47,824 nucleotides of DNA from an uncultured Bacteroidales bacterium (GCA_946407715.1 CAMJPH010000008.1:1-47824); one strand, 5' to 3'; shown: positions 16,327 through 25,181, counted from the first letter of the stretch. Notes: generated by a model not told the origin, from the sequence alone. Made by a program: numbers and translations.

Positions 16327-17973
16327 ATGAAACGTTTCGTTCTTTATAGTTTGTTGAGTGTCACGTTGTTGTGTGCGATTGCACAACCCAAACCCGTAAA
16401 AAATGTGATCTTGATGATACCGGACGGCACCTCCACAAGCCTGCTCTCCGCAGCGCGTTGGTATCAAACCTATCTGGATTCCACCCAAACCACTTTGAAT
16501 ATAGACCCTTACATTTGCGGTCTTGTGCGCACGCACTCGTCCGATGCGCCCATCGGGGACTCTGCGCCGACAACCTCCTGCTACGTTTCCGGTCAGCCGT
16601 CACAAACGGGGTTCATCTCTACCTACCCCGTGGCCACTGACCACGACTTGGTGCCGGTGGATGCCGCTCGCGCCTACCAGCCGTTGGCCACAGTGCTGGA
16701 GGCCGCCAAGATTCTGCAGCATAAATCCACAGGCTTGGTTTTCACCTGCGAGTTTCCCCACGCCACTCCCGCCGACTGCTCCGCGCACACATACAAACGC
16801 AGCAAATATGGTATGATTGCTCCGCAAATGGCACACAACCACTTGGATGTGGTGATGGGAGGCGGTGTCCAATACCTTACTGAAAATCTTCAAAATGATT
16901 TGAAAGAGACTGGCTATCAAGTATATCTGGATGATATCAAGGGATTCAGAAATTGCACGAAAGCTCCGGTCTGGGCTTTGTTCGGCGAGAGCTCCATGCC
17001 CTACTGGCTGGAAGCCGACAAGCAAAAAATGCCTTCAATAGCCGAAATGACCCAAAAAGCCATCGATTTGCTTTCCAAAGATGAGGATGGATTTTTCCTG
17101 ATGGTGGAAGGCAGCAAGGTCGATTGGGCCGCCCATGACAACGATGCCAAAAATGCCATCATTGAGTTCGTTGAGTTCGACAAGGCATGCGGTGTGGCAC
17201 TGGATTTCGCGAAAAAGAACGGCGAGACGGTCGTGGTGATTCTTCCCGACCACGGCACAGGTGCGGTCACTATCGGCAATCCGAAAGCCAGCCGCGACGG
17301 ATATGACAAGTTGTCACTGAAACAACTCATGAGCCCTATCGACAACTACCAGCTCTCCAACTGGACGATGGGCGAGAAACTCAAAGCTGCCGACACCACA
17401 GAATGGCCGAAACTGTTTGAGACCTACTTCGGCTTTACCCCGCAACCCGCCGAAATCACCTATCTCACCACAGCCAAAGACTATGAGAAGTCTTCTATTC
17501 CGAAAGAAGAACGCAAAGGCAATCTCTCGATGTGCAAGATGCTCAGCCAAGTGCTTTACAACCGCACATACTTCGGTTTCACCACTTTCGGACACACGGT
17601 TGAGAATGTCTTTTTAGCTGTATATCATCCACAAAATGACATACTTAAAGGTGTCCCCACCAATATTGATGTTTTCAACTATCTCTGTCGTCAGATGGGG
17701 CTGACTGGTGAAATGAAGCAGCTAACGGAAGATATTTACGCCGACCATCACCAAGTTTTTGAAGGTTACGACATGAAAATCGACAGTTTGGACAAATACC
17801 ACTATCGTCTGACAGTGAAAAACAAACGAAACGTGCTGGTGGCGGACAGTTATGCGAACTACTTCACCATCAACAGCAAAAAAGTCAACCTTGAATCGGT
17901 CATCGTGTATATGGACAAAAACAAAACGTTTTATTTGCCAAAGGATTTAAGAAATTATATAGAATTAAAATAG
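16327..17973 (+). CDS. Alkaline phosphatase (PhoA family), exported
   Basis: A 548-residue alkaline phosphatase with a signal peptide (MKRFVLYSLLSVTLLCAIAQP), so periplasmic or surface; it hydrolyses phosphate monoesters with two zinc and one magnesium ion. All active-site segments are visible: ILMIPDG near the mature N-terminus; Asp78-Ser79 in GDSAPTT, Ser79 being the nucleophile; THATP-like PHATPAD; MVEGSKVDWAAHDND; Asp308-His309 in LPDHGTG; and His423 in TFGHTVENV. The nucleophile context (SAPTTS) departs from the common SAATAT. The C-terminal ~90 residues extend beyond the enzyme core. The start at 16327 follows the promoter element. Confidence 0.93.
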   Translation: MKRFVLYSLLSVTLLCAIAQPKPVKNVILMIPDGTSTSLLSAARWYQTYLDSTQTTLNIDPYICGLVRTHSSDAPIGDSAPTTSCYVSGQPSQTGFISTYPVATDHDLVPVDAARAYQPLATVLEAAKILQHKSTGLVFTCEFPHATPADCSAHTYKRSKYGMIAPQMAHNHLDVVMGGGVQYLTENLQNDLKETGYQVYLDDIKGFRNCTKAPVWALFGESSMPYWLEADKQKMPSIAEMTQKAIDLLSKDEDGFFLMVEGSKVDWAAHDNDAKNAIIEFVEFDKACGVALDFAKKNGETVVVILPDHGTGAVTIGNPKASRDGYDKLSLKQLMSPIDNYQLSNWTMGEKLKAADTTEWPKLFETYFGFTPQPAEITYLTTAKDYEKSSIPKEERKGNLSMCKMLSQVLYNRTYFGFTTFGHTVENVFLAVYHPQNDILKGVPTNIDVFNYLCRQMGLTGEMKQLTEDIYADHHQVFEGYDMKIDSLDKYHYRLTVKNKRNVLVADSYANYFTINSKKVNLESVIVYMDKNKTFYLPKDLRNYIELK

Positions 17974-18038
17974 AGTCAGAAATAAAATTTTTTTAAGAAA
18001 AAAACGTTAACAACGTTCAATTTAGTAAAAAGCATAAA

Positions 18039-18986
18039 ATGGAAACGACAAATTCAATGAATTACGGAGGACAAAGTCGGAATTCTGATCAGGAAAACCC
18101 TTTGAAAAAATGGGTGATTATTTTGGGTGCTTTAGCGGGGCTGTTCCTGTGTACCACGCTCTACTTCGCCTTTCTTGCGAAGCCGACCCTGAACAAGAAC
18201 TACACGCAGGTGGAGAACAGGAATGTGGAGCTGCAGAGCGAGTTGGATGCTCTTTTGGCCGAACACGAACGTATTAAAGAACAATACGGTGAACTTTCTG
18301 ACCAGCTGAGTGAGAAGGATAGCATTATCATGGCCAGCGCTGCGGAAATTGAGAAATTGATCAACTCACAGGCGGATTATAACCGTATTAAGAAACAGTT
18401 GGCACGGTTGCAGAATATCTCTCAGGAGTATGTGAAAGAGATGGATCAGCTTTATCAGGAAAATCAGGCATTGAAGGAAGAGAACCAGCAGGTTCGCGCC
18501 ACGTTGGAACAGGAGCGCGAAGTAACCCGCAACATCCAGAAATCGAATGAGGATTTGTCGCAGAAAATCAGTAATGCCGCAACTTTTAAGGCTTACAACA
18601 TCAAGAGTGCCGGTTATCTGGTGCGCAACAAAGGCACGGAAGAACAGACTGACAAAGCCAGCAAGGTGAAACGAATCAAGACCTCTCTGGTGTTGGGTGA
18701 AAATTCCTTAATTGAACCGGGTCCCGTGAACATCTACTGTCGCATTGCCATTCCGGAAACCGGAAAAGTGCTGACTATGGGTTCGGGCGACACCTATTCG
18801 TTCGTACACAACGGCCAGCGGTTGCAGTATTCTTGCAAAACGGTTGTAAACTACAATAACAAGGCTGAAAACATTAACTTGAATTGGGATTTGATGTCCG
18901 ACGACAAGGCGATTAAAGGACAATATAGCGTTCAGGTTTACACCGACGACCAATTCCTCGGTGAAAGCTTCTTCACTTTGAAGTAA
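18039..18986 (+). CDS. Coiled-coil single-span membrane protein, unknown
   Basis: A 315-residue protein I cannot assign to a named family. Residues 1-23 are polar, 24-47 form one membrane span (WVIILGALAGLFLCTTLYFAFL), ~50-185 are a long coiled coil rich in Glu, Gln, Leu and Lys (for example LSDQLSEKDSIIMASAAEIEK shortened here to its pattern), and ~190-315 form a compact beta-rich domain ending QVYTDDQFLGESFFTLK. The topology suggests a short cytoplasmic tail, a periplasmic coiled stalk and a globular head. Automatic annotation may call such proteins 'SMC-like', which only reflects the coiled coil. nusB starts 28 bp after the stop; a link with envelope structure is a guess. Confidence 0.75.
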   Translation: METTNSMNYGGQSRNSDQENPLKKWVIILGALAGLFLCTTLYFAFLAKPTLNKNYTQVENRNVELQSELDALLAEHERIKEQYGELSDQLSEKDSIIMASAAEIEKLINSQADYNRIKKQLARLQNISQEYVKEMDQLYQENQALKEENQQVRATLEQEREVTRNIQKSNEDLSQKISNAATFKAYNIKSAGYLVRNKGTEEQTDKASKVKRIKTSLVLGENSLIEPGPVNIYCRIAIPETGKVLTMGSGDTYSFVHNGQRLQYSCKTVVNYNNKAENINLNWDLMSDDKAIKGQYSVQVYTDDQFLGESFFTLK

Positions 18987-19014
18987 CGTGTTTCACACTT
19001 AAATCACGAATATT

Positions 19015-19962
19015 ATGGTTAGTAGGCGTTTTTTGAGAATCAAAACCATGCAGGCGTTATATGCGTATAATGCTAATCCTAAGGCGAATATAATGGTTGC
19101 AGAGGCTGATTTGTTGAAATCTGTCCGCGGTTGCTATGAGCTTTTCTTGTGGCTTTTTGCACTGTTGCCCGAGATTGCTTTCTATCGGACAAAAAAATTG
19201 GAAAGTCTGAAGGAGAAATACAACCCTACAGCTGAGGACTTGAACCCCAACACCAAATTTGTGGAAAACGCGGTAATCCGGCAAATTGAAAACAACAAGG
19301 AACTTGGGCATCTTTGGCCTAAATACCATATCAAATGGGAGGATGAAACCGATTTGATTGCCAAGCTGTTCCGTGAAATTGAGCAACTGCCCGAATACGA
19401 AGTTTATATGACGGGACGGGAGAATGATTATCAAGGTGACAAAAAGTTTGTGCTGACGGTGATAGAGAAAGTTTTCGCTGGTAATGACTTGCTGCACTGG
19501 TATCTCGGAGAAAAAAACACCCATTGGATAGATGACTATGATGAAGCGATGATGATGCTTTATCAGAATGTGAAAGAATTCAAAGAGGTAAAAGGTGATG
19601 AGTGCAGGATAGACTCCTTGTATAAAAGCGACGAAGACGAGCTTTTCTGCAAACAACTGTTCCGAAAAACTATAGAACATGCGGCGGAATACACGAAAAT
19701 GATTGAGGAAAAACTCCAGAATTGGGAGTTGGAGCGGGTCATCAACCTCGACATGCTGCTGATGCAGATGGCTCTGGTCGAGCTGCTTGAGTTCCCTCAG
19801 ATTCCCATTAAAGTGACGCTGAACGAGTACATTGAACTGGCGAAGTGGTACAGTTCCGACAAGAGCAAAGTGTTCGTTAACGGCATTCTCGACCGTTTGA
19901 TAGTGGATTTGCGCGACAGTGGACGTGTTGTGAAGACGGGGAGAGGTTTGTACCAGAATTAG
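19015..19962 (+). CDS. nusB: Transcription antitermination factor NusB (long Bacteroidota form)
   Basis: A 315-residue NusB-family protein that binds boxA RNA with S10 to support rRNA antitermination. It starts MVSRRFLRIKTMQALYAY, the typical N-terminus, and ends with the conserved C-terminal half (ILDRLIVDL preceded by LVELLEFPQIPIKVTLNEYIELA and YSSDKSKVFVNG). It is about twice the length of the E. coli protein; the extra middle helices are usual in this phylum. It heads the run nusB, DUF1573, yajC, ybbR, coaE, hydF. Confidence 0.95.
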   Translation: MVSRRFLRIKTMQALYAYNANPKANIMVAEADLLKSVRGCYELFLWLFALLPEIAFYRTKKLESLKEKYNPTAEDLNPNTKFVENAVIRQIENNKELGHLWPKYHIKWEDETDLIAKLFREIEQLPEYEVYMTGRENDYQGDKKFVLTVIEKVFAGNDLLHWYLGEKNTHWIDDYDEAMMMLYQNVKEFKEVKGDECRIDSLYKSDEDELFCKQLFRKTIEHAAEYTKMIEEKLQNWELERVINLDMLLMQMALVELLEFPQIPIKVTLNEYIELAKWYSSDKSKVFVNGILDRLIVDLRDSGRVVKTGRGLYQN

Positions 19963-20015
19963 CTCTTTGCCGTTAGCTTTTAACTAATAACTGATAATAT
20001 TGATACTTAATATCT
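19960..20015 (+). repeat. Heptad array starting at the nusB stop codon
   Basis: Eight 7-nt units in register from the stop (TAG at 19960). Units at 19974, 19981, 19988 and 19995 begin TAG, TAA, TAA and TAA, for example TAACTAA followed by TAACTGA. Stops occur in all three frames. Later units are degenerate. Confidence 0.65.
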
Positions 20016-20031
20016 AATTCCTAAAACAGAC

Positions 20032-20502
20032 ATGATGAAAAGAATTTTCGTGACAATATTAATCGGGCTGGCGGTGGTGCTCGGTGGGTGTCATCGGAAA
20101 GCGGCGAAGGAAGGCGACTTTTCTGTGAAAGATGTGCATATCCCTCAGACCGCCGAAGGAATGTCGGCCAAAGATGCCGAAAAGCTGCCGGTCATTGAAT
20201 TTGAGACGACAACCTATGATTTCGGGGATGTGATTGAAGGTGAGCGGCTGACGTATTCCTTCAAGTTCAAGAACACCGGAAAGTCGAACCTGATTATCTA
20301 TTCCTCTGAGGCTACTTGCGGCTGCACTACCTCACAACCCCCCAAAGCACCTATCCGTCCGGGCGAAAGCGATGAGATACTCGTGACATTTGACTCCAAA
20401 GGACAAAAGGGTCAGGTGAAAAAACGTGTTCTGGTCGGGGCCAACACCTATCCTGTTGAAACCATCCTGACTATTACCGCAAACGTGTCATCAAGTAAGT
20501 GA
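20032..20502 (+). CDS. DUF1573 lipoprotein
   Basis: A 156-residue predicted lipoprotein (VVLGGC, Cys20) with one DUF1573 domain, an immunoglobulin-like fold common in Bacteroidota. Diagnostic segments are TTTYDFGDVIEGERLTYSFKF, FKNTGKSNLII, the Cys pair in SSEATCGCTT and PIRPGESDEILVTFDSKG. The domain's function is unknown; the CGC motif may bind metal or form a disulfide. ATG 20035 is an equally good start. The location between nusB and yajC is one I recall as common in Bacteroidales. The stop codon begins a heptad array. Confidence 0.92.
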   Translation: MMKRIFVTILIGLAVVLGGCHRKAAKEGDFSVKDVHIPQTAEGMSAKDAEKLPVIEFETTTYDFGDVIEGERLTYSFKFKNTGKSNLIIYSSEATCGCTTSQPPKAPIRPGESDEILVTFDSKGQKGQVKKRVLVGANTYPVETILTITANVSSSK

Positions 20503-20548
20503 TCAGTGAACAGTGATCAGTGAATAGTGAATTGAAATCGCAAATCGT
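20500..20548 (+). repeat. Heptad array starting at the DUF1573 stop codon
   Basis: The cleanest case: five consecutive units each begin with TGA, at 20500 (the gene's own stop), 20507, 20514, 20521 and 20528; variants are TGATCAG, TGAACAG, TGAATAG and TGAATTG. Two further units, AAATCGC and AAATCGT, continue in the same register. All three frames are stopped at least once. Confidence 0.85.
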
Positions 20549-20581
20549 AATAAAACAAACAATTCTAAAAAAAACAAACGT

Positions 20582-20953
20582 ATGCTGAACATTTTATTTC
20601 CTTTATTGGATGGAGCACCAGCAGCTGCTCCGTCAGGCGCAGGAGGCGGATCCTCCATGCTCATTATGATTCTGTTGATGATTCTCGTTTTCTATTTCTT
20701 CATGATTCGCCCCCAGCAGAAGAAACAGAAGAAAATAGAAGAGGCTCGCAACAGTCTCCAAAGAGGCGACAAAGTTGTCACTATCGGTGGCATTCATGGC
20801 AAAATCACCGATATTAAGGACAATACTTTCACCATTGAGATAGCCCACGATGTCCGCATTGAAGTGGACAAGGCTGCCATTTCTTTCAACGAAGCCGCGC
20901 TGAACCAATCCAAGAGCGACAACAAGGCAGAGGAGAAGAAGGAAAACGAGTAA
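20582..20953 (+). CDS. yajC: Preprotein translocase subunit YajC
   Basis: A 123-residue accessory subunit of the SecDF-YajC complex, inner membrane. It has one span (about 25-42, MLIMILLMILVFYFFMIRP) followed by QQKKQKKIEEARNSLQRGDKVVTIGGIHGKI, the family signature. The C-terminal tail is acidic/lysine-rich. A short Gly/Ala-rich N-terminal segment precedes the span. ybbR starts 3 bp later. Confidence 0.95.
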   Translation: MLNILFPLLDGAPAAAPSGAGGGSSMLIMILLMILVFYFFMIRPQQKKQKKIEEARNSLQRGDKVVTIGGIHGKITDIKDNTFTIEIAHDVRIEVDKAAISFNEAALNQSKSDNKAEEKKENE

Positions 20954-20956
20954 ACA

Positions 20957-21379
20957 ATGGCAGAGGAAAACAAGCAACATAGAATACCTGTGAAATTGCC
21001 ATCCTTGGCGTTTATGGTGTGCCTGCTGATTTCCATATCGTGCTGGGTTCTGGTTACTTTTTCCAAAGATTACAAGATGACCTATGAGTATAAGTTGGTT
21101 TGTGACAACTTGCCCGAAGGTCGTAAGTCGGTCACGGTTTCGGATACTATTATCGAATTGACTTTCAATCAGAAAGGTTTGCGCTATCTTACGAAACCAT
21201 TCACAAAGAAAGACAAGGAGGTGACAATATCAGTCAGTGATTTAATCAAACCGAAGCACAAGGTGAGTGTTTACACTTTTACAAACAAGGAGATGTGTGA
21301 CTTTCTCGTTGCCCATAATTTTGGATCTGAGTTGGAGTCGGTGACATCGCCCGAAGTTATCACTTTCTATCTGCGTTAA
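20957..21379 (+). CDS. YbbR-like protein, short form
   Basis: A 140-residue protein with an N-terminal membrane span (residues ~17-35, AFMVCLLISISCWVLVTF) and one YbbR-like beta domain (YEYKLVCDNLPEGRKSVTVSDTIIELTFNQKG). YbbR (CdaR) proteins usually carry three to four such domains; this one keeps one to one and a half. No frameshift remains are visible: the next gene starts 2 bp after the stop. In Firmicutes CdaR regulates the diadenylate cyclase; in Bacteroidota its role is unclear. Position between yajC and coaE supports the assignment. Confidence 0.75.
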   Translation: MAEENKQHRIPVKLPSLAFMVCLLISISCWVLVTFSKDYKMTYEYKLVCDNLPEGRKSVTVSDTIIELTFNQKGLRYLTKPFTKKDKEVTISVSDLIKPKHKVSVYTFTNKEMCDFLVAHNFGSELESVTSPEVITFYLR

Positions 21380-21381
21380 AA

Positions 21382-21942
21382 ATGGTTAAAATCGGGCTTA
21401 CCGGAGGGATAGGGACGGGGAAAACCTTCCTGTCGGCTCATTTCCGAGACATGGGCATTCCTGTGTATTACGCCGATGAGGAGGCGAAGAAACTCTATCG
21501 TCAACCTGAGTTTCTGTCGGCGATGAGAGAGGCGTTTCCTGCCGCGCAACTTTGGCTTCCCGACGGGTCGCTTAACATGGATGAGCTGTCAAAATCTTTC
21601 GCGGACGAGACTTTCCTCCAGCAACTCAGTCGTTTTGTGCATCCGTTTGTGATGCGTGACTTTGAAAGTTGGGCAGCCAAGCAAAACACGTCGGCGGTGA
21701 TGATGGAGTCGGCCATCCTGTTCGAGTATGATTTGGTTTCCTATTTCGACAAAATCATCGTTGCGGATGCGCCCGAAGCGTTGCGCATCAAACGTATTCT
21801 GGTACGGAACCCTCATTTGACCGAGGCCGAAATCCGGCAGCGCATGTCGCGGCAGATGCCTCAGGAGGAGAAGTGTTCCCGTGCAGATTTGGTGGTTTGC
21901 ACGGGAGAAACGTATGCTTTAGGTCATTATGAAAGGACGTAA
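21382..21942 (+). CDS. coaE: Dephospho-CoA kinase
   Basis: A 186-residue P-loop kinase that phosphorylates the ribose 3'-OH of dephospho-CoA, the last step of CoA synthesis. The P-loop GGIGTGKT is at residues 8-15; YYADEEAKKLY and the lid region RILVRNPHLTEAEIRQRMSRQM are characteristic. Slightly short (family ~195-205): the C-terminus ends just after CTGETY and overlaps the hydF start by 14 bp, implying translational coupling. Confidence 0.95.
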   Translation: MVKIGLTGGIGTGKTFLSAHFRDMGIPVYYADEEAKKLYRQPEFLSAMREAFPAAQLWLPDGSLNMDELSKSFADETFLQQLSRFVHPFVMRDFESWAAKQNTSAVMMESAILFEYDLVSYFDKIIVADAPEALRIKRILVRNPHLTEAEIRQRMSRQMPQEEKCSRADLVVCTGETYALGHYERT

Positions 21943-23143
21943 CGACAAGCCGCACATTGGTATTTTCGGGAGGCGGAACAATGGTAAGAGTTCCCTCATC
22001 AACGCCATTACGGGGCAGGAAGTCGCCATTGTGGACGATATGGCCGGCACCACCACTGATCCTGTACGCAAATCCATTGAAATCTTTGGTGTTGGACCCT
22101 GTATCGTTATTGACACCGCCGGCATCGACGATGAAGGAACCGTCGGGGCAAAACGGGTTCAAAAATCGCTGGATGTATTGAAAATCATTGACTTGGCCAT
22201 TCTTGTCATAACCGATTACGAGGTGGGCATTCCAGAACGGCAGTTGATGGAGCAGTTCCGGCAATATGAAATTCCTTACCTTATTGTAAATAACAAATCA
22301 GATCTGTACACCGCGCGAGAAATGGACATTGATGGTCGTAAAGTGTTGAATGTGAGTACAAAAACGCATACGGGTATAGATGCTGTGTTGCAAGAAATAG
22401 TGCGGGTTATGCCGGAGTCGGCGTATCGTACGCGGTCGTTGCTCGGTGATTTCATTAGTGAAGGCGATGAAGTAATTCTTGTAACCCCTATTGATAAGGA
22501 AGCTCCTGAAGGCCGGCTCATTCTCCCGCAAGTGCAAATGATTCGCGACATCCTTGACAATGAGGCGATTGCCATTGTCCTGAAAGAGGACAAAGTGGCT
22601 GCGTATTTACAAAATCACCGAACTCCAAAGTTGGTCATCACAGACAGCCAGGCGTTTCATGAGGTGGAGAAAGTGGTGCCGCGGGATATTCCTTTGACGA
22701 GCTTCAGCATAGTTTTGGCGCATCAGAAGGGTGAATTTGAGGCGTATCTTGAAGGTACTCCGAAACTACGCTATTTGCGCGATGGCGACCGCATCCTGAT
22801 GCTTGAATCATGTACGCACCTCACTTCCTGTGAAGACATTGGGCGCGTGAAAATACCTCGGCTTATACAGAAATTCACGGGCAAGACGTTGCATTTTGAT
22901 TTCGTGTCGGGCCTCAATCAAATCCCGGATATACGACAGTATGCAATGGTTATCCAGTGCGGTGGATGCATGGTTACGCGCAAGCAACTGAAAGAACGGC
23001 TGCGGTTAGCAATTGAGGCGGGTGTTCCGGTGAGCAATTATGGTATGGTTCTCGCATACGTGAACGGTATTTTCGACCGCGCAGTGGCGGTATGTAGGGA
23101 AATGTCCGTTTCACAGGCTTTTTCTTCTACAATAGAAAAGTAG
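21929..23143 (+). CDS. hydF: [FeFe]-hydrogenase H-cluster maturation GTPase HydF
   Basis: A 404-residue maturase: scaffold and carrier of the di-iron subcluster made by HydE and HydG, delivered to the hydrogenase HydA. The N-terminal GTPase domain has P-loop GRRNNGKS (14-21), DMAGTTTDPV and VNNKSD. The dimerisation domain follows, and the C-terminal cluster domain has the HydF ligands Cys295-x-His297 in ESCTH and Cys344-x2-Cys347 in QCGGC. hydE, hydG and hydA are not in the window. It overlaps coaE by 14 bp and so is part of the nusB-coaE run, which is an unexpected place for it. Confidence 0.96.
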   Translation: MKGRNDKPHIGIFGRRNNGKSSLINAITGQEVAIVDDMAGTTTDPVRKSIEIFGVGPCIVIDTAGIDDEGTVGAKRVQKSLDVLKIIDLAILVITDYEVGIPERQLMEQFRQYEIPYLIVNNKSDLYTAREMDIDGRKVLNVSTKTHTGIDAVLQEIVRVMPESAYRTRSLLGDFISEGDEVILVTPIDKEAPEGRLILPQVQMIRDILDNEAIAIVLKEDKVAAYLQNHRTPKLVITDSQAFHEVEKVVPRDIPLTSFSIVLAHQKGEFEAYLEGTPKLRYLRDGDRILMLESCTHLTSCEDIGRVKIPRLIQKFTGKTLHFDFVSGLNQIPDIRQYAMVIQCGGCMVTRKQLKERLRLAIEAGVPVSNYGMVLAYVNGIFDRAVAVCREMSVSQAFSSTIEK

Positions 23144-23165
23144 GCCTTGAGGCGTGAAATACGGA

Positions 23166-24155
23166 TTATGACATGTTTGCCAAAAATTCCGTCATGATCT
23201 TCGGTATGGGGTAGTTGTTGATGTCGTCAAAATTGACAATCAGTTGGTTCTCTGATAGTTTCGGGATTTTTTTCACTTTTTTCACAGAAAATGTCGCGTG
23301 GATAATCTGATGGCTCAGTGTTTCGTGGGTGGAAAAAGCGGGTTTACGTGTAAATATTTCCATTTTCTTTTCTGTAAGTGGGAACTGGTACATGTTTCGC
23401 CAAATGTCCGAATTCGTTCGTTTTTCTATAATTGTTTGATTGTTAAACAGATAGACAGTGTAGTAAAAATAGCGGTGTTTTAATTCCGCCTTTTTCTTCT
23501 TGATGGGAATAATGTCAATCAAATTGTTTTTGTAAGCGTAACAGTTTGATTGAAATGGACATTCGTCACATTTTGGATTGCGGGGTAAACACTGTTGTGC
23601 CCCGAAATCCATGGCCGCTTGGTTAAAGATGCCGGGCTGTTTGGGGTCTATCTGTGTCTCGCAGATTGTTGTAATCTTTTTTATGACAGCAGGTTGTGTC
23701 ACGTCATCGCAAATTCCGAAAATCCGGCTGATGATGCGGATCACGTTGCCATCGACGGATGGATAGGGGAGTTGGAACGCGATGGAGCAGATAGCGGCGG
23801 CGGTGTATTTTCCGATACCTTTAAGTGATAGGATTTTGTCGTATGTTTTAGGAAAAAAACCATTGTGCATCGACATGATTTCGCGGGAGGCGGCATGCAT
23901 GTTCCGGGCGCGGGAATAGTAGCCGAGCCCTTGCCAAACTTTCAAAACACATTCCTCGTCAGCTTCTGCCAAGGATTTTATATCCGGGAAGTTTTCGATA
24001 AAGCGGAGATAATAGTCCCAACCTTGCTGTACGCGGGTCTGTTGCAGGATGATTTCGGAAACCCAGATTTTGTATGGGTCGGTTTCGCCGCGCCAAGGAA
24101 GGTCGCGCTTGTGGTCGTTGTACCAAGAGATTAACGTGTCGGCGAAAGTTACCAT
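23166..24155 (-). CDS. mutY: A/G-specific adenine glycosylase MutY
   Basis: A 329-residue DNA repair glycosylase that removes adenine paired with 8-oxoguanine. Catalytic Glu34 (WVSEIILQQT), the helix-hairpin-helix LKGIGKYTAAAI with Asp135 (SVDGNV), and the [4Fe-4S] ligands Cys189, Cys196, Cys199 and Cys205 (C-x6-C-x2-C-x5-C) are all present. The C-terminal ~110 residues correspond to the MutT-like 8-oxoG recognition domain. The start ATG shares one base with the TGA of the upstream ompA-like gene (TGATG), so the pair is coupled. Confidence 0.96.
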   Translation of the reverse strand: MVTFADTLISWYNDHKRDLPWRGETDPYKIWVSEIILQQTRVQQGWDYYLRFIENFPDIKSLAEADEECVLKVWQGLGYYSRARNMHAASREIMSMHNGFFPKTYDKILSLKGIGKYTAAAICSIAFQLPYPSVDGNVIRIISRIFGICDDVTQPAVIKKITTICETQIDPKQPGIFNQAAMDFGAQQCLPRNPKCDECPFQSNCYAYKNNLIDIIPIKKKKAELKHRYFYYTVYLFNNQTIIEKRTNSDIWRNMYQFPLTEKKMEIFTRKPAFSTHETLSHQIIHATFSVKKVKKIPKLSENQLIVNFDDINNYPIPKIMTEFLANMS

Positions 24156-25144
24156 CAGTTGTTCTGGATCAGTTGGAAAAGTTGGTCCAGATTCGGGGTG
24201 AGGATGATTTCCGTACGGCGGTTTTTGGCTCGTGCTTCAGGTGTATTGTTCTCATCCAAAGGCAGAAACTCGCTGCGACCTGAAGCGGACAGGCGGGTGG
24301 GGGCGATATTGCCGTTTTCCAGTAGAGCTTTCACCACGGCGGTGGCGCGCATCACGCTCAAGTCCCAATTGTCTTTGACCTGGCCGCTGCCCCGGTAAGG
24401 CACATTGTCGGTGTGCCCCTCAATGAGGACGGAGATGTCGGTTTCATTTTCAAGGACTTTCGCAAGATTTTTGATGGCGTTGAGACCTTGTTCATTGATA
24501 GTCCAGCTGCCGGAGGCGAACAGAAGTTTGTCATCCATGGAAACATAGACTTTACCGTCTTTTTCGTGTACGTTCAGTCCGCTGCCTTCAAAACCTTTCA
24601 GTGCAATGCTGACTTTCTCTTTTAACGCTTTCACTTCAGCGTCCTTTTGAGCCAGAATGTTTTGCATTTCATTGATGCGCTGTTCTTTGATTGCCAGTTC
24701 AGCACGTGCTTTCGCGAGAGAATCTTGCTGCATGGCGAGCATTTTCTCTTTCACGTTCAGTTCGTCTTTATATTTATCGAGGTTGCCGAGCAAATCGTTG
24801 ATGGTGCTTTGGTTCGTGGTGGACACATCGGCGAAATTCTGCAATAGTTCGTCATAGTCTTTTTTCGATTTCTCGTATTCCATTTCAGCGCCACGTGCTT
24901 GCCGGAAGAGCCGTAGGGTGTCGGAACGGAGCTGTTCCAGCTCTGCGGTGAGGTTGTTAAGTTGCACGGTGAGACTCTTTTTTTCATCTTGGCAGTTTTG
25001 GTTCTCGGCAGTCCAAAATGTCAAATCCTCTTGGCTCCTTTTGTATTTTAATTCCAGCTCATTATATTTCTGTTTCGTGACACAGCTTGCAAGTATGGCG
25101 ACCAGTGATAGGAAAAAAAATGCCGTTTTGAATGTTTTTTTCAT
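24155..25144 (-). CDS. OmpA-family lipoprotein with coiled coil
   Basis: A 329-residue outer-membrane lipoprotein: lipobox LASC with Cys21, a long coiled coil (~25-190), then a C-terminal OmpA domain that binds peptidoglycan. The OmpA core is seen in LIEGHTDNVPYRGSG, NWDLSVMRATAVVKALL, LSASGRSEF and RAKNRRTEIIL. It may tether the outer membrane to the cell wall. It has its own promoter at 25174-25181 and is coupled to mutY, an arrangement with no obvious functional logic. Confidence 0.93.
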   Translation of the reverse strand: MKKTFKTAFFFLSLVAILASCVTKQKYNELELKYKRSQEDLTFWTAENQNCQDEKKSLTVQLNNLTAELEQLRSDTLRLFRQARGAEMEYEKSKKDYDELLQNFADVSTTNQSTINDLLGNLDKYKDELNVKEKMLAMQQDSLAKARAELAIKEQRINEMQNILAQKDAEVKALKEKVSIALKGFEGSGLNVHEKDGKVYVSMDDKLLFASGSWTINEQGLNAIKNLAKVLENETDISVLIEGHTDNVPYRGSGQVKDNWDLSVMRATAVVKALLENGNIAPTRLSASGRSEFLPLDENNTPEARAKNRRTEIILTPNLDQLFQLIQNN

Positions 25145-25173
25145 ATTTTTGAAATATTATTTGCAATAAGTGG

Positions 25174-25181
25174 CAAAGGTA
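25174..25181 (-). promoter_or_regulatory. Promoter -7 element of the ompA-like/mutY operon
   Basis: TACCTTTG on the minus strand, 29 bp upstream of the start codon. Confidence 0.65.
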
